A stretch of 64,000 nucleotides of DNA from Bartonella quintana (GCF_009936175.1 NZ_AP019773.1:806001-870000), one strand, 5' to 3'. Numbered from the stretch's first letter, positions 27,834 to 38,737 are shown. Notes: generated by a model not told the origin, from the sequence alone. Program-made: numbers and translations.

Positions 27834-29063
27834 TTAAAGAGGTTGCATAATTTTCTGTCTATACTCGGCGAATTGACGAATAGAATGAGCAATAGAAGCA
27901 GCCATTTGTTTTCTCCATTGAGGATTGTTTAATAATTCTTCATCTTCTTTATTTGATAAATAACCTATCTCTATCAAGATAGAAGGAACATCTGGAGCTT
28001 TTAAAACTTGAAAATCAGCATATCGATGAGGGTTATTTATCAAATTGATATGACTCTTTGATAAATTTGCGATAACACTATTAGCAAAATTAATTGAAAA
28101 TGTATGCGTTTCACGTCGAGTCAGATCAAGCAAAATATCTGTCACTTCAAGGGATTCTTCTGCGGGTAAACCGTCAAGCAGATCAACCTTATTTTCACTT
28201 TCAGCTAAAGATTTTGCAATTGCATCAGATGCCTTGTCTGATATGGTATATACTGTCGCACCGCGAAGAGAATGCATATCAATGCTATCTGCATGAATAG
28301 ATATGAAAAGATCAGCACCCAATTCCTGTGCCTTCTTAACTCTTTCGCTTAATTTTAAAAAGATATCAGAATCGCGTGTTAACACAACGGTAGTATGAGA
28401 ATCTTTTTTTAATTCATCTCGCAATGCACGTGCAAAAGCTAGGGTTACATCTTTTTCTAAAATTCCAGTAATCCCTCGCGCACCACCGTCAATTCCACCA
28501 TGTCCAGGATCAATAACAACACGAAAATTGCTTATAAGACTTATCTGTGTTTTTGTATTGGGGTCAGCTTTTTGTTGATTTTTTAATACCTCATCAAACT
28601 TTTTTTGTGTGCTTTGGGTAATATCAATCAAGAGTTGCCACAAACCATTATCTAATTTTTGTACTGTATTTTTGTCAACAACAAACGGAATTTTGCTTGT
28701 CAAAATAATACGTGAAGTCCGTATATCAGAGAAACCGTAACGCACATCTGAAAGCATACTTGATAATGTATTCTGTTTCTTTAAAGGTGTATTTTTCGGT
28801 GAAAAATCAACGATAGGTAAATTGATAACCAAACGTGCAGGCCTATCCAAAATCTGTAAACGAACACTTGGTTCAGCATTAAAAACTGCAATAATACGCG
28901 TGCGCGCATTATCACCAATGGTCCGCAAATTGACAAGTTTTAGGGCATCTGCAGCTTGAACATTTGTTTGGAATATTAAAAAAAACAATAAATAGTATGT
29001 GAAGTGCAAAATAACATTCCAATAGGCTGCTTTCGTCTTTTTGGTAGAAAACCCTCTTATCAT
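27834..29063 (-). CDS. amiC: N-acetylmuramoyl-L-alanine amidase with AMIN domain
   Basis: Periplasmic zinc amidase that splits septal peptidoglycan for daughter-cell separation. 409 residues with a signal peptide ending near FQTNVQA. An AMIN domain (about 38-145), which targets AmiC to the division site, precedes the Amidase_3 domain (about 185-400). Zinc ligands and catalytic residues are visible: H in VIDPGHGGIDGG, E in GILEKDVTLAFA, H in FISIHADSID and E in ILIEIGYLSNKEDEELL. It lies 160 nt upstream of mrcA on the same strand and is divergent from rne. Confidence 0.95.
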   Translation of the reverse strand: MIRGFSTKKTKAAYWNVILHFTYYLLFFLIFQTNVQAADALKLVNLRTIGDNARTRIIAVFNAEPSVRLQILDRPARLVINLPIVDFSPKNTPLKKQNTLSSMLSDVRYGFSDIRTSRIILTSKIPFVVDKNTVQKLDNGLWQLLIDITQSTQKKFDEVLKNQQKADPNTKTQISLISNFRVVIDPGHGGIDGGARGITGILEKDVTLAFARALRDELKKDSHTTVVLTRDSDIFLKLSERVKKAQELGADLFISIHADSIDMHSLRGATVYTISDKASDAIAKSLAESENKVDLLDGLPAEESLEVTDILLDLTRRETHTFSINFANSVIANLSKSHINLINNPHRYADFQVLKAPDVPSILIEIGYLSNKEDEELLNNPQWRKQMAASIAHSIRQFAEYRQKIMQPL

Positions 29064-29666
29064 AAAGCAAAATACTCTCTCTACATTAACAATAACACGC
29101 CTCAGTCATAATAAAAGTGATACAACGATTTGCACACTTTATTTTCCAATAAATGTTAAATCTTTCAAACACAAACACTAACAAACTAAATTAAGGCAAT
29201 AAGGATATTATAATGACATATATTGATATTGTTACTTGCCAAAAGCGTGATATCAACATAAAAGAGCATTTACGCTTTCTAGTTGATAGATAGTAGCCAT
29301 CTAAATTATCTGTAGTCCATATTAAGTTGTCTTTAAAAGAGCTGTTGTATGTTACACATTTAGGCTTTTTATGGATGAAAAATCTTTATGTCATAAAAGC
29401 TAGGATTGCGTTATAAGATTCGTTGGTTCGGATATCTGAACTGTTTTAAAGATTGTTTTGCCGGAGATTTTTAAGAAATATGAGTCATACAAAACAGATG
29501 GAAATGATGATTAAAAATGCTGTAAGTACAATCATGCATCTGCATGTGATACCCCATTCTGTTTTGCTGATACCTCCCTTTTATGGCAGACAGCCTTTTA
29601 TGTTTGCGAATAGTTATACTGTTCATTTGAATAAAATTGCGCATGTCGCCTTCAGGATTTTAAATT
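29064..29666. other. divergent spacer of amiC and rne; probable long rne leader
   Basis: About 600 nt. RNase E genes commonly have long leaders through which the enzyme controls its own mRNA, but no such structure can be proven by eye here. A 26-codon frame at 29213-29293 (MTYIDIVTCQKR...) has AAGGAT upstream of its ATG and might be a leader peptide or chance. Another open frame that runs from about 29453 into rne is judged non-coding. Confidence 0.4.
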
Positions 29667-32297
29667 ATGTCAAACAAAATGCTTATAGATGCCTCCCACC
29701 CGGAGGAAACACGTGTTGTTGTTGTTCACGGAAACAAAATTGAAGAACTTGATTTTGAATCAGAACATAAAAAGCAGCTCAAGGGGAATATTTATCTAGC
29801 ACGTATTACCCGTGTAGAGCCATCTCTCCAAGCGGCTTTTGTCGAATATGGTGGCAACCGCCATGGTTTTTTGACATTTTCTGAAATTCATCCCGATTAT
29901 TATCAAATTCCTATCGCTGATCGCCTCGCTCTTCTTGAAGAAGAAGAAAAAGCTTCTGGCGGAGAAAATCATTCAGATGCTCTCATTGAAGAAACAAACA
30001 AAAATAAAAAACGCTCCAGAAAAACAAAAAAAGATCAGAAAAACAAAATCATGGCAGCAGATGTTGAAAATGCTATTATATCTGATGCAATAACAACTGA
30101 TGATGCAGAAGAAGCTTTTGATTCAGATATTTCTCATGACTATATCGAAATGGTTGGTACAGAAGATGTACGTGAAGAACTCCCCACTTATCAGCGTAGA
30201 CAAGGACGTCAGTATAAAATTCAAGAGGTCATTAAACGACGTCAAATTTTGTTGGTGCAAATCATCAAGGAAGAGCGTGGCAATAAGGGCGCTGCACTCA
30301 CGACGTATTTATCCCTAGCAGGACGTTATTCTGTTTTAATGCCCAACACAGCACGCGGTGGTGGTATTTCACGAAAAATCACAAATATACAAGATCGCAA
30401 GCGTCTTAAAGAAATTGTGAAAGAATTAGCAGTTCCAAAGGGTATGGGAGTTATCCTAAGAACTGCTGGAGCAAATAGAACAAAAGCTGAAATCAAACGC
30501 GATTATGAATATCTTACACGGTTATGGGATACTGTTCGCACTTTAACACTTAAATCAACTGCACCATGCCTTGTCCATGAAGAAAGCAATCTTATAAAGC
30601 GTTCTATCCGCGATCTTTACAATAAGAATATCAATGAAATTCTTGTATCTGGTGATCAAGGATATCGTGAAGCAAAAGACTTCATGCGGATGCTGATGCC
30701 AAGTCATGCAAAAGTTGTGCAACCTTATCGCGATCTTATCCCTATTTTCGTGCAAAATAATATCGAAATTCAACTTGATAAAATGTTGCACCCACAAGTT
30801 TCTTTAAAATCTGGTGGTTATCTTGTTATTAATCAAACAGAAGCGCTCGTTGCTATTGATGTAAATTCTGGACGTTCCACCAAGGAACATTCTGTCGAAA
30901 AAACAGCATTACAAACCAATCTTGAAGCCGCAGAAGAAATAGCACGTCAATTACGCTTGCGTGATCTCGCTGGTCTGATTGTGATTGATTTCATTGATAT
31001 GCTTGAAGATCGCAATGTTAGGATGGTTGAAAAAAAGTTGAAAGATTGCCTAAAAAACGATCGTGCCCGTATTCAAGTTGGTCACATTTCACATTTCGGC
31101 CTTCTGGAAATGAGTCGTCAACGTATTCGTATATCGGTTTTAGAAAGTACAACACAACCCTGCCCGCATTGTGCTGGAACAGGAAATATACGCTCTGAAT
31201 CATCAATTGCTTTACATGTCATGCGCTCAATTGAGGAATATCTTCTTCATAATCCGCAATATAATATTATTGTACGCACGCCCGTAGCAACGGCACTTTA
31301 TGTGTTAAACCACAAGCGAAATATTCTTGTTAATTTAGAAGCACGTTTTAAACTTAATATTAGTATTGAAGCAGATGATAACATTGGAACGCAACATCTC
31401 ATTATTTCTAAAGGTACAATAGCAGCAGCATTTTCTCAGCAGCCTCCATTAGTTTTTGAAAATGACAGTAAAAAAGAAATTAAGGATGCAATCGTAACAG
31501 AGGGCATATCTACCGAAGATAAAACACCCGTTGAAACAAATAGACGACGTCGGCGTAAAAATCGGCAAGATGAGAGAAATGACAATTCTCTCTCCACTGT
31601 TTATAAAAAAGACGATACACTTAATGATGATTCCCGTCGTCGGGGACGTCATCGGGGACGTCGCGGCGGTCGCGGTAATCAGGAAAATAATTCTTATCAG
31701 ATTTGTATTCCTTATGCAGAACCAGTGGGAGACTTTGCTAAACAGACCTTGGTAGAAATTAAAGCAGCGCACCGCAAACATCGTGTTCCAATTGCTAAGC
31801 CTATTGAATTTGAAGAAGTAGAAAGCGATACACAACACTTAGGTATACAACAGGATGAAACTGTAAAAGTTGATACAGTCGCTAAACCTAAAACACATAA
31901 AGTGCGTTCATCAAAAACACTGCAAAATCAGCAAATCCTTGAAAACGATCAAAGTATAATAACCCCAGAACCTTTAGAAGAAAAATCTACAGACAGCTCG
32001 ATACATAAAGTGAAAACAAAGAAAGTAGATAAATCTGCTCATGAGGTGGTAGAAAAAACTCCTGCAAATGGTAAAAAATCAACACGAAAAACACGCGAAA
32101 AATCACTCCCTGATAAATCAACGCAAACAAAAGAAATATCAGAACAAAAAACTGCAATAAAAGAAGTTGGCGAACTAACTCATTCCCAAATTAAAGAGAC
32201 AGTCAACCAATCCGTTGTTATATCATCAATACCTGATGATGCTTCCAAAGCTAAGCGTGTTGGTTGGTGGAAACGCAGAACACTTTCCAAAAATTAA
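29667..32297 (+). CDS. rne: ribonuclease E
   Basis: Endoribonuclease that initiates mRNA decay and processes rRNA and tRNA, core of the degradosome. 876 residues. The S1 domain (about 35-220) begins GNIYLARITRVEPSLQAAFV and carries a long acidic/basic insertion (about 95-180) typical of alphaproteobacteria. The DNase I-like catalytic region has VAIDVNSGR and LIVIDFIDM with the metal-binding aspartates, and the zinc-link is CPHCAGTGN. The C-terminal third is a disordered scaffold with an arginine-rich RNA-binding patch (RRRGRHRGRRGGRGN) and a basic tail ending RVGWWKRRT. The start ATG follows CAGGA. Confidence 0.96.
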   Translation: MSNKMLIDASHPEETRVVVVHGNKIEELDFESEHKKQLKGNIYLARITRVEPSLQAAFVEYGGNRHGFLTFSEIHPDYYQIPIADRLALLEEEEKASGGENHSDALIEETNKNKKRSRKTKKDQKNKIMAADVENAIISDAITTDDAEEAFDSDISHDYIEMVGTEDVREELPTYQRRQGRQYKIQEVIKRRQILLVQIIKEERGNKGAALTTYLSLAGRYSVLMPNTARGGGISRKITNIQDRKRLKEIVKELAVPKGMGVILRTAGANRTKAEIKRDYEYLTRLWDTVRTLTLKSTAPCLVHEESNLIKRSIRDLYNKNINEILVSGDQGYREAKDFMRMLMPSHAKVVQPYRDLIPIFVQNNIEIQLDKMLHPQVSLKSGGYLVINQTEALVAIDVNSGRSTKEHSVEKTALQTNLEAAEEIARQLRLRDLAGLIVIDFIDMLEDRNVRMVEKKLKDCLKNDRARIQVGHISHFGLLEMSRQRIRISVLESTTQPCPHCAGTGNIRSESSIALHVMRSIEEYLLHNPQYNIIVRTPVATALYVLNHKRNILVNLEARFKLNISIEADDNIGTQHLIISKGTIAAAFSQQPPLVFENDSKKEIKDAIVTEGISTEDKTPVETNRRRRRKNRQDERNDNSLSTVYKKDDTLNDDSRRRGRHRGRRGGRGNQENNSYQICIPYAEPVGDFAKQTLVEIKAAHRKHRVPIAKPIEFEEVESDTQHLGIQQDETVKVDTVAKPKTHKVRSSKTLQNQQILENDQSIITPEPLEEKSTDSSIHKVKTKKVDKSAHEVVEKTPANGKKSTRKTREKSLPDKSTQTKEISEQKTAIKEVGELTHSQIKETVNQSVVISSIPDDASKAKRVGWWKRRTLSKN

Positions 32298-32299
32298 GT

Positions 32300-32333
32300 A
32301 TAAAAAAACCGCCACAAATATTTATGGCGGTTT
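32300..32333. terminator. bidirectional Rho-independent terminator between rne and the IalB-like gene
   Basis: AAACCGCCA (32306-32314) pairs with TGGCGGTTT (32325-32333) around a 10-nt loop. The minus strand continues with a run of seven T (stem plus tail), the plus strand with a shorter T-tract. It sits between convergent genes and serves the leftward one best. Confidence 0.85.
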
Positions 32334-32388
32334 AAATAGAAAAACATAGAAAAATACTTCAAATACACTCTTCTACATTATGTATTTA

Positions 32389-33000
32389 TTAATTTTGTTT
32401 TGCTTTTTCTTGCTCAGCCCGCATACGATCTTCAATCTCTTTTTGTTTTGATTGAATGGCTTGTTGCAACTTTATTTGTTCTTGTTGAAAATCCTTTTCC
32501 TCTATACCAGGACCTGTGTAGGCGGCTGTAAATCCATTAAGAGAAAATTCAATAGGATTAGCTGAACCACGGAAATTAATTGTGGTTACAACCATCTTCG
32601 AACCACTTTTCATAGCAGCAATGAGCTTATCATCTAAGACATCATTGGCGATACAACTTGGTCCATTACAAATAATATAAGGAACTTTTTTAGAAAAATT
32701 ATCTCCAATTTGAATATGAACACCTTCTGGCAAAAAACGACCTGTAGGCACTTGAACGCCTATACGTCTTTCATTTTGTTTTCCTTTTATTTCAACAAGA
32801 TTAAAAGCCGTCAAAGGTTGTCCAGTATTTGATACAACAGTATTCATTGTATTACAAATATCAACATCATGCTGTTTACTGCAAACCTTATACCAACCTT
32901 GAGATAAAGTCTGCGCACTCGCAGGAGCATGGATTGTAAGAAAAAGGGCAACAGCTCCAGCTAATCCTGAAACGGCAAAATAGACATTTTTATGCGACAT
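32389..33000 (-). CDS. IalB-family invasion-associated secreted protein
   Basis: 203 residues. The signal peptide ends near HAPASAQT. The mature part matches the invasion-associated locus B domain: GWYKVCSKQHDVDICNTMN (two cysteines), then VPYIICNGPSCIANDVLDD (two cysteines), consistent with two disulfides in the periplasm. After the domain a charged coiled-coil tail (about 168-203, EKDFQQEQIKLQQAIQSKQ and onward) is rich in Q, E and K. IalB of Bartonella bacilliformis is linked to erythrocyte invasion; this could be IalB or a paralogue, so no symbol is given. Confidence 0.88.
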   Translation of the reverse strand: MSHKNVYFAVSGLAGAVALFLTIHAPASAQTLSQGWYKVCSKQHDVDICNTMNTVVSNTGQPLTAFNLVEIKGKQNERRIGVQVPTGRFLPEGVHIQIGDNFSKKVPYIICNGPSCIANDVLDDKLIAAMKSGSKMVVTTINFRGSANPIEFSLNGFTAAYTGPGIEEKDFQQEQIKLQQAIQSKQKEIEDRMRAEQEKAKQN

Positions 33001-33377
33001 GATTAAGTTAATCCTTTCAACGCGCTTTTACAATAACCCCAACATGAGGAATATTAAATATAATTTCAATCAAGTGTCTTAAATTAAACCAATGAAATAA
33101 CACCTCTTTTTATGCCTCTTACTTCAATACAAAGACAAAAGTCAAATTTGGAGAAAGAAAGCTACAAACAGGCAGTTAAACCTTTATGCACTTATGCAGT
33201 ACCCCCTTTTTATCGCATTGGCTTTTTATGAAATTCATTCATAAAATATCTTAGTGCAGTAGAACAAGATTGCATAAACGAATCAATATTGCAATATTTA
33301 AAGTAAATCCCTGTGTTATTCTACAGTTCTCATTATTTTATGCTTTTTCTTTACATTTATAATTTTTCTTTTAAGTC
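33001..33377. other. intergenic, no gene recognised
   Basis: AT-rich spacer upstream of both the IalB-like gene (minus) and the YejA-type relic (plus). It probably holds the promoter of the former and the lost 5' end of the latter. No clear motif. Confidence 0.4.
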
Positions 33378-35060
33378 ATGGGGGCTCTAGCAACTGGTAT
33401 TACAATGCATGGAGCTCCAAAATTATCGGATATTTGATTATTTTCCTTATGCATCTCCCAATGCAAATCGAAAAGGTAAAGTGACTTATGGTGTTGTTGG
33501 AACATTTGATGGATTAAACGCCTTTGTAATCCGCAGTTTTTGGACAATTGTAAGGGGACTTTTCGCTGATAAACAGTTTTCTGGTCTTGTTTATGAAACA
33601 GTGATGGTACGCTCTCGTTATGGAGATGTTACACTTTATAGTTTTCTGGCAGAAAAAGTTGAATTAAACAATGAGCGCACTGAAATTACCTTTTTTCTTA
33701 ATCCAAAGGTGTGATTTTCAGATGGAAAGCCTATCACAGTTGAAAACTTTTTATTCACAATAAATCTACTAAAAGATAAAGGAATATCTCCTTTTGATCG
33801 CTATATGAAACGTATAAAATCTGTCGAAGAAATTGGAAATTATAATACTAAATACACTTTCTAAATTCAAAAGATTGCGAATTTCCACTTCTTTTGGCAA
33901 AAGTAATGCACATATTACCAAAACAGGCATTAATGTTGATGATTTTGAAAAAAACGGTTTAAATAAAATCCCAGGAAGAGGTCCCTATATTATTGAGCAT
34001 GTTGATTGGAGTGAATGTACTGTCTATAAATGTAATCCTCACTACTAAGGTCACAATCTTCTTGTTAATAAGAATTAAATAATTTTTATATCATTCAAAT
34101 TGAATATTTTAGAAATGATACGGCACGTTTTGAATCTTTCAAAAAGAGCATGATTGATGTCTTTATTTAAAACAAATCCAAATTTTTGGCGAAACTCCTA
34201 CAATTTTCCTGCTGTTCGCGAATGGCGTATTATTAAAGAAAATTTTTCAAAAGATCCCCCGCTGATCTTATCAGATTTGTTTTTAATACGCCTCCCACGC
34301 TTTATTAAAGATCAAAGAGTAAAGAAAAGTGTTATCGATACTGTTCGATTTTGAATGGGTTAATCATCATCTTTTCAATAACTATCTATACCAAAACAGA
34401 AGGTTATTAAGATAGATCTATTCTTTCATCTGTTGGTAAACCAGCAACCAAAGAAGAAAAGGTACTTTTAGCGCCCTATCTTTATCCGGTTTTTCCTGAA
34501 ATCATGGATGGAAATTGGCGTATTTCCAAAATGGATGCTTCGGGTATGAATCAATTAACCTACTCAAAAGGCTTTGGAACTCTTACAAGAAGCGGATTTT
34601 ACAAAAAGAAACAACAGAGCTATCGCCCCCAATGATTTGCTTTTTCAATTTGAAATCATGACGCGATCACTTAAAGAAGAAAAGATTGCACTTACATTCC
34701 AAAGTACTTTGTTACGTCTTGGCATTTCATGCCGAAATAAAAACCGTTAATGATAGCTAATATCAAAACCGTTTAGGAATGTTTGATTATACCAAAATTA
34801 AAAAATTCTCTATCACCAGGAAACGAACAAATAAATCGCTGGAGCTTCACTTCTAGAAATTTGAAAGGGAGTTTTAATTTTGCTCCAGCCGCTCATCCTG
34901 CTATAGATGAGATGATAAAAGCGATACTCGACGTGCATTCAGATATTGATTTCATTGCAGTAGTTTGTGCTTTGGATAGTTCTTATTTATGGAAGTTATT
35001 ATATACTTCTTTATCACTTGCCAGAACAATGGATAGCGCGTTGGTCATATATTAACACCC
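33378..35060 (+). pseudogene. relic of YejA-type ABC peptide-binding protein
   Basis: The plus strand, read across many stops and frame changes, follows the plan of periplasmic family-5 substrate-binding proteins of YejA type. Pieces in order: GITMHGAPKLSD; YFPYASPNANRKGKVTYGVV and GTFDGLNAFVIR; SFLAEKVELNNERTEITFFL; FSDGKPITVENFLFTINLLK; VNVDDFEKN-like and GRGPYIIEHVDWSE; LLAPYLYPVFPE; EEKIALTFQSTLLRLGI; SLSPGNEQINRW (normally SLSPGNEQRDFW); and AAHPAIDEMIKAI. The intact protein would bring peptides to the YejBEF transporter. At least six disruptions are evident and no yejBEF genes follow. Confidence 0.82.
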
Positions 35061-35236
35061 CACTTATACACCACTTACGGATATCGTCTTCTAGCTTGGT
35101 GGCACGAATAAAAAATAAGAATAATCTTTATTATAAACTTGAAATTTGTTCTTATGAAAGCACAACAAATAAAATATTTTTATAGAATAATTTTATAAAA
35201 ATGAGTGATAGCTTTAAAACAATAAAGAGAAAATTT

Positions 35237-38200
35237 CTAAACAGAACGCTGCTCTGCCATTTCTACAAGCTGTATCATAATCGTTACTACTCCAGCAAGT
35301 CTTTCATCCAATGTTGTCCAATCCCGAATAAAAATAATACTTTGATTTGGTCGAATTTTTGCCATCGAGCCTTGTTTTCCAATCCATTGAACAAGAGCAA
35401 CACTGTTTGCAAAATAATTATTACGAAACTGTACAACGATTCCCTTTGGTCCAGTATCCAATTTTTCTACATGTGCTTTTCGACACAATGTTTTAATGTA
35501 AAAAACTTTAAGAAGGTGCTGAACTTCAAGTGGTAAAGGACCAAAGCGATCAATTAATTCAGCAGCAAATTCATCAATTTGTTCTAAATCATCAAGTTCT
35601 GTCAAACGACGATAAAGCCCCATACGTAATGATAAATCAGGCACGAAACTTTCTGGTATCATCACGGTTGTACCAAGTGAAATTTGGGGAGACCATTGCT
35701 TATCCTCATTTTGCTTGCCATCTTTTAATTCAGTAACAGCCTCTTCAAGCATTTTTTGATACAGCTCAAAACCAACTTCTTTTATATGCCCCGATTGCTC
35801 TTCACCTAAAAAATTTCCTGAACCGCGAATATCCATATCATGACTTGCCAATTGAAAACCGCTTCCCAAAGTATTAAGAGATTGCAAAACTTTAAGACGA
35901 CGATCAGCAGCAGCCGTTAAAACTTTACCAGAAGGAAATGTAAAAAGTGCGTAAGCACGTTGTTTTGAGCGCCCTACTCTACCACGTAACTGGTAGAGAG
36001 CAGAAAGACCAAATATCTCAGCACGATGTACGATTAATGTATTGGCTGTTGGAATATCAAGACCTGATTCAATAATGGTTGTTGAGAGCAGAACATCATA
36101 TTGTCCATCATAAAATGCATTCATAATGTTATCAAGTTGTCCAGCTGGCATTTGCCCATGTGCTACGACAAATTTAAGTTCGGGAACATGTGTTTTGAGA
36201 TACTCTTCCACGAAAGCAAGATCGGAAATACGAGGGCAAACATAAAAACTTTGTCCACCACGGTAATATTCTCGGAGCAGAGTCTCCCGTATAACAAGCG
36301 TATCAAAAGGTGCAATAAAAGTACGTACTGCCATTCTATCAATGGGCGGAGTCGTTATCAATGAAAGCTCACGTACTCCCGATAAAGCCAAACCTAAAGT
36401 TCGTGGTATGGGGGTCGCGGAAAGTGTGAGAACATGAATATCACTTTTAAGCTCTTTTAAACGCTCTTTGTGTTTTACGCCAAAATGCTGCTCTTCATCA
36501 ATGATAAGAAGTCCTAATCGTAAAAAATTAACTGCACCACTTAATAATGCATGCGTTCCAACGACAATATCAATCGTGCCATCTGAAACACCCTTTTTGA
36601 CTTGTGTAAATTCCTTAGTTTTCACAAGCCTTGAAGCATGAGCAATTTTAACGGGTAATCCCTGAAAACGTGAAAGAAAAGTTTTGTAATGTTGTCGTGA
36701 AAGCAAAGTTGTTGGCACAACAACAGCAACCTGATATCCATTTAATGCTGCAACAAAAGCGCTTCGAATGGCAACTTCTGTTTTTCCAAAACCAACATCA
36801 CCACATATTAAACGATCCATCGGTTTTCCTGATGCCAAATCCTCTAAAACAGCATCGATTGCATCCTTTTGATCTTCCGTTTCTTCATAAGGAAAGCATG
36901 CAACGAACTCATCAAATGGTCCAATTGGTGGAACAAAAGCAGGCGCAGAACGCGTGGCACGCTCTGCAGCTATATGGATCAATTGGCCAGCCATTTCCAA
37001 TAAATGTTTTTTGAGTCGTGTTTTACGGGCTTGCCAGGCAACACCACCTAACTTATCTAAAATGACATCTGTTCCCTCTGAACCATAACGTGAAAGAAGT
37101 TCGATATTTTCAATAGGTAAAAAAAGCCGATCGCCTCCAGCATACTTAATTTCAAGACAATCTCGTAAAATTCCAGTTGCCGTAATGGTCTTAAGACCAA
37201 CAAATTGCCCAATACCATGATCGATATGTACAACAATATCACCAGAATTTAAAGAAGCAATTTCAGAAATAAAATTTGTATTATGTTTACGCCGTCTTGG
37301 TGATCTTATAAATCGATCACCAAGAATATCCTGTTCTGCTATAACGACAAAATCTTCAGTCTCAAAACCGTGTTCTATCATCACAACAGCTGCTGATATA
37401 CAATCATGAGGTGTTGCTCTGACAGTTTGCAAAGATTTTGCAACATCTATTTTTTTCAATCCATGCTCGTCAAGAACCTGCACCAAACGATTGAGAGACC
37501 CTTCACTCCAACAAGCTAAAAGCACCTTCTTACCCATCGCGCGCAATGAAGCAATATGATGAACAACACTTGAGAAAACATTTTTCTCTTGCGCATTGCG
37601 CTCTTTTACAAAATTATATCCCAGCTTAACATTCGCATGAATAACGGTTTGTCCAAAAGTTTTTGGAACATTAAAAGGCGTAAAATCAACACGTTGTCCG
37701 GATTGTTGTGCGATCTCTAAAACATGCTTTGGTGTTAAATAGAGAAGGTTAGGCTCTATCGGATGATAAGAAGTAGTATTTTCTTTATCATTTTCACGCT
37801 CTTTACGTGCATTATAATAATCCTCAATAAGGCGATAATGCTCAATGAGCACTTCTTCTATGAGATATTCAAAAACAAGTGGTAAATTACCACAATGATC
37901 AAAAAAACTATCAAGTTTCTCATAAAAAAATGGTAACCAATGTTCCATACCAGCAAAACGTCGCCCTTGAGAAAGAGCTTCATAAAGCATGTTATTTTTT
38001 TGTGATACACCAAATGTACGGATATAATTGCTTTTAAATCGGCTAATAACCTCAGGTGTAAGAACAACTTCACTCATCGAGTGTAACAAAAATTCAGTTT
38101 TTTTATTGATTGTTCTTTGTGTTTCTGAATCAAACACACGGATGGTTTCCAAGGTATTTCCAAAAAAATCAAGCCGTAAAGGTTCAACATCAACGGGAGA

Positions 38201-38737
38201 AAAAATATCAAGAATTCCCCCTCTCACAGCAAATTCCCCAACATCACGGACAACCGTAACACGTTCAAAACCATTGGATTCTAAAAATTGAATTAAACGC
38301 CCCATGCTAGTACGCTGGCCAACACGTGCATAAATCATCTGAGTTTCAATTAATTCACGAGGAGGTAATTTTTGTATAATTGCATTTGCTGTTGTTAATA
38401 TAATTGCAGGGCGTGGATTTTGACGCAAATTTGCTATATGTGCCAAAGCTGATAGTCGACGTGCTGTAACAGCAATTCCAGGTGACACACGATCATAGGG
38501 TAAGCAATCCCATGCAGGAAATTCAAGTACAGGCAAATTGGGCTCAATAAAATTTAAAACTTGCTGTAAATGAGCAATTTTTGTTCCATCGCGAACAACA
38601 TAGATAAGTGGTTTACCCTGTGCAATTTCTGAACTCAATTTAGCAAGTGCAAAGGCTTCAAACCCATCAGTAACTCCATCAAAAATCATGTGAGCAGAAA
38701 TATTTTTGGGAATGACAATTTTTTTTAATATAGGCAT
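35237..38737 (-). CDS. mfd: transcription-repair coupling factor Mfd
   Basis: DNA translocase that removes stalled RNA polymerase and recruits UvrA. 1166 residues from the ATG at 38737; a TTG 24 nt upstream would overlap sdhE. The N-terminal UvrB-like region (about 1-350) includes FPAWDCLPYDRVSPG. The RNA polymerase-interaction domain has VHIDHGIGQFVGLKTI. The SF2 motor has Walker A in CGDVGFGKTEVAIR, the DEEQ box in LIIDEEQHFGVKHKE, LSATPIPRTL and QLRGRVGRSKQRAYA. The C-terminal TRCF domain ends the protein. Length and domain order are normal. Confidence 0.97.
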   Translation of the reverse strand: MPILKKIVIPKNISAHMIFDGVTDGFEAFALAKLSSEIAQGKPLIYVVRDGTKIAHLQQVLNFIEPNLPVLEFPAWDCLPYDRVSPGIAVTARRLSALAHIANLRQNPRPAIILTTANAIIQKLPPRELIETQMIYARVGQRTSMGRLIQFLESNGFERVTVVRDVGEFAVRGGILDIFSPVDVEPLRLDFFGNTLETIRVFDSETQRTINKKTEFLLHSMSEVVLTPEVISRFKSNYIRTFGVSQKNNMLYEALSQGRRFAGMEHWLPFFYEKLDSFFDHCGNLPLVFEYLIEEVLIEHYRLIEDYYNARKERENDKENTTSYHPIEPNLLYLTPKHVLEIAQQSGQRVDFTPFNVPKTFGQTVIHANVKLGYNFVKERNAQEKNVFSSVVHHIASLRAMGKKVLLACWSEGSLNRLVQVLDEHGLKKIDVAKSLQTVRATPHDCISAAVVMIEHGFETEDFVVIAEQDILGDRFIRSPRRRKHNTNFISEIASLNSGDIVVHIDHGIGQFVGLKTITATGILRDCLEIKYAGGDRLFLPIENIELLSRYGSEGTDVILDKLGGVAWQARKTRLKKHLLEMAGQLIHIAAERATRSAPAFVPPIGPFDEFVACFPYEETEDQKDAIDAVLEDLASGKPMDRLICGDVGFGKTEVAIRSAFVAALNGYQVAVVVPTTLLSRQHYKTFLSRFQGLPVKIAHASRLVKTKEFTQVKKGVSDGTIDIVVGTHALLSGAVNFLRLGLLIIDEEQHFGVKHKERLKELKSDIHVLTLSATPIPRTLGLALSGVRELSLITTPPIDRMAVRTFIAPFDTLVIRETLLREYYRGGQSFYVCPRISDLAFVEEYLKTHVPELKFVVAHGQMPAGQLDNIMNAFYDGQYDVLLSTTIIESGLDIPTANTLIVHRAEIFGLSALYQLRGRVGRSKQRAYALFTFPSGKVLTAAADRRLKVLQSLNTLGSGFQLASHDMDIRGSGNFLGEEQSGHIKEVGFELYQKMLEEAVTELKDGKQNEDKQWSPQISLGTTVMIPESFVPDLSLRMGLYRRLTELDDLEQIDEFAAELIDRFGPLPLEVQHLLKVFYIKTLCRKAHVEKLDTGPKGIVVQFRNNYFANSVALVQWIGKQGSMAKIRPNQSIIFIRDWTTLDERLAGVVTIMIQLVEMAEQRSV

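Noticed and set aside
29453..29743. 96-codon frame overlapping the start of rne
   Set aside because: TTG start, no domain, poor codon character, and it runs into the conserved rne coding region in another frame.
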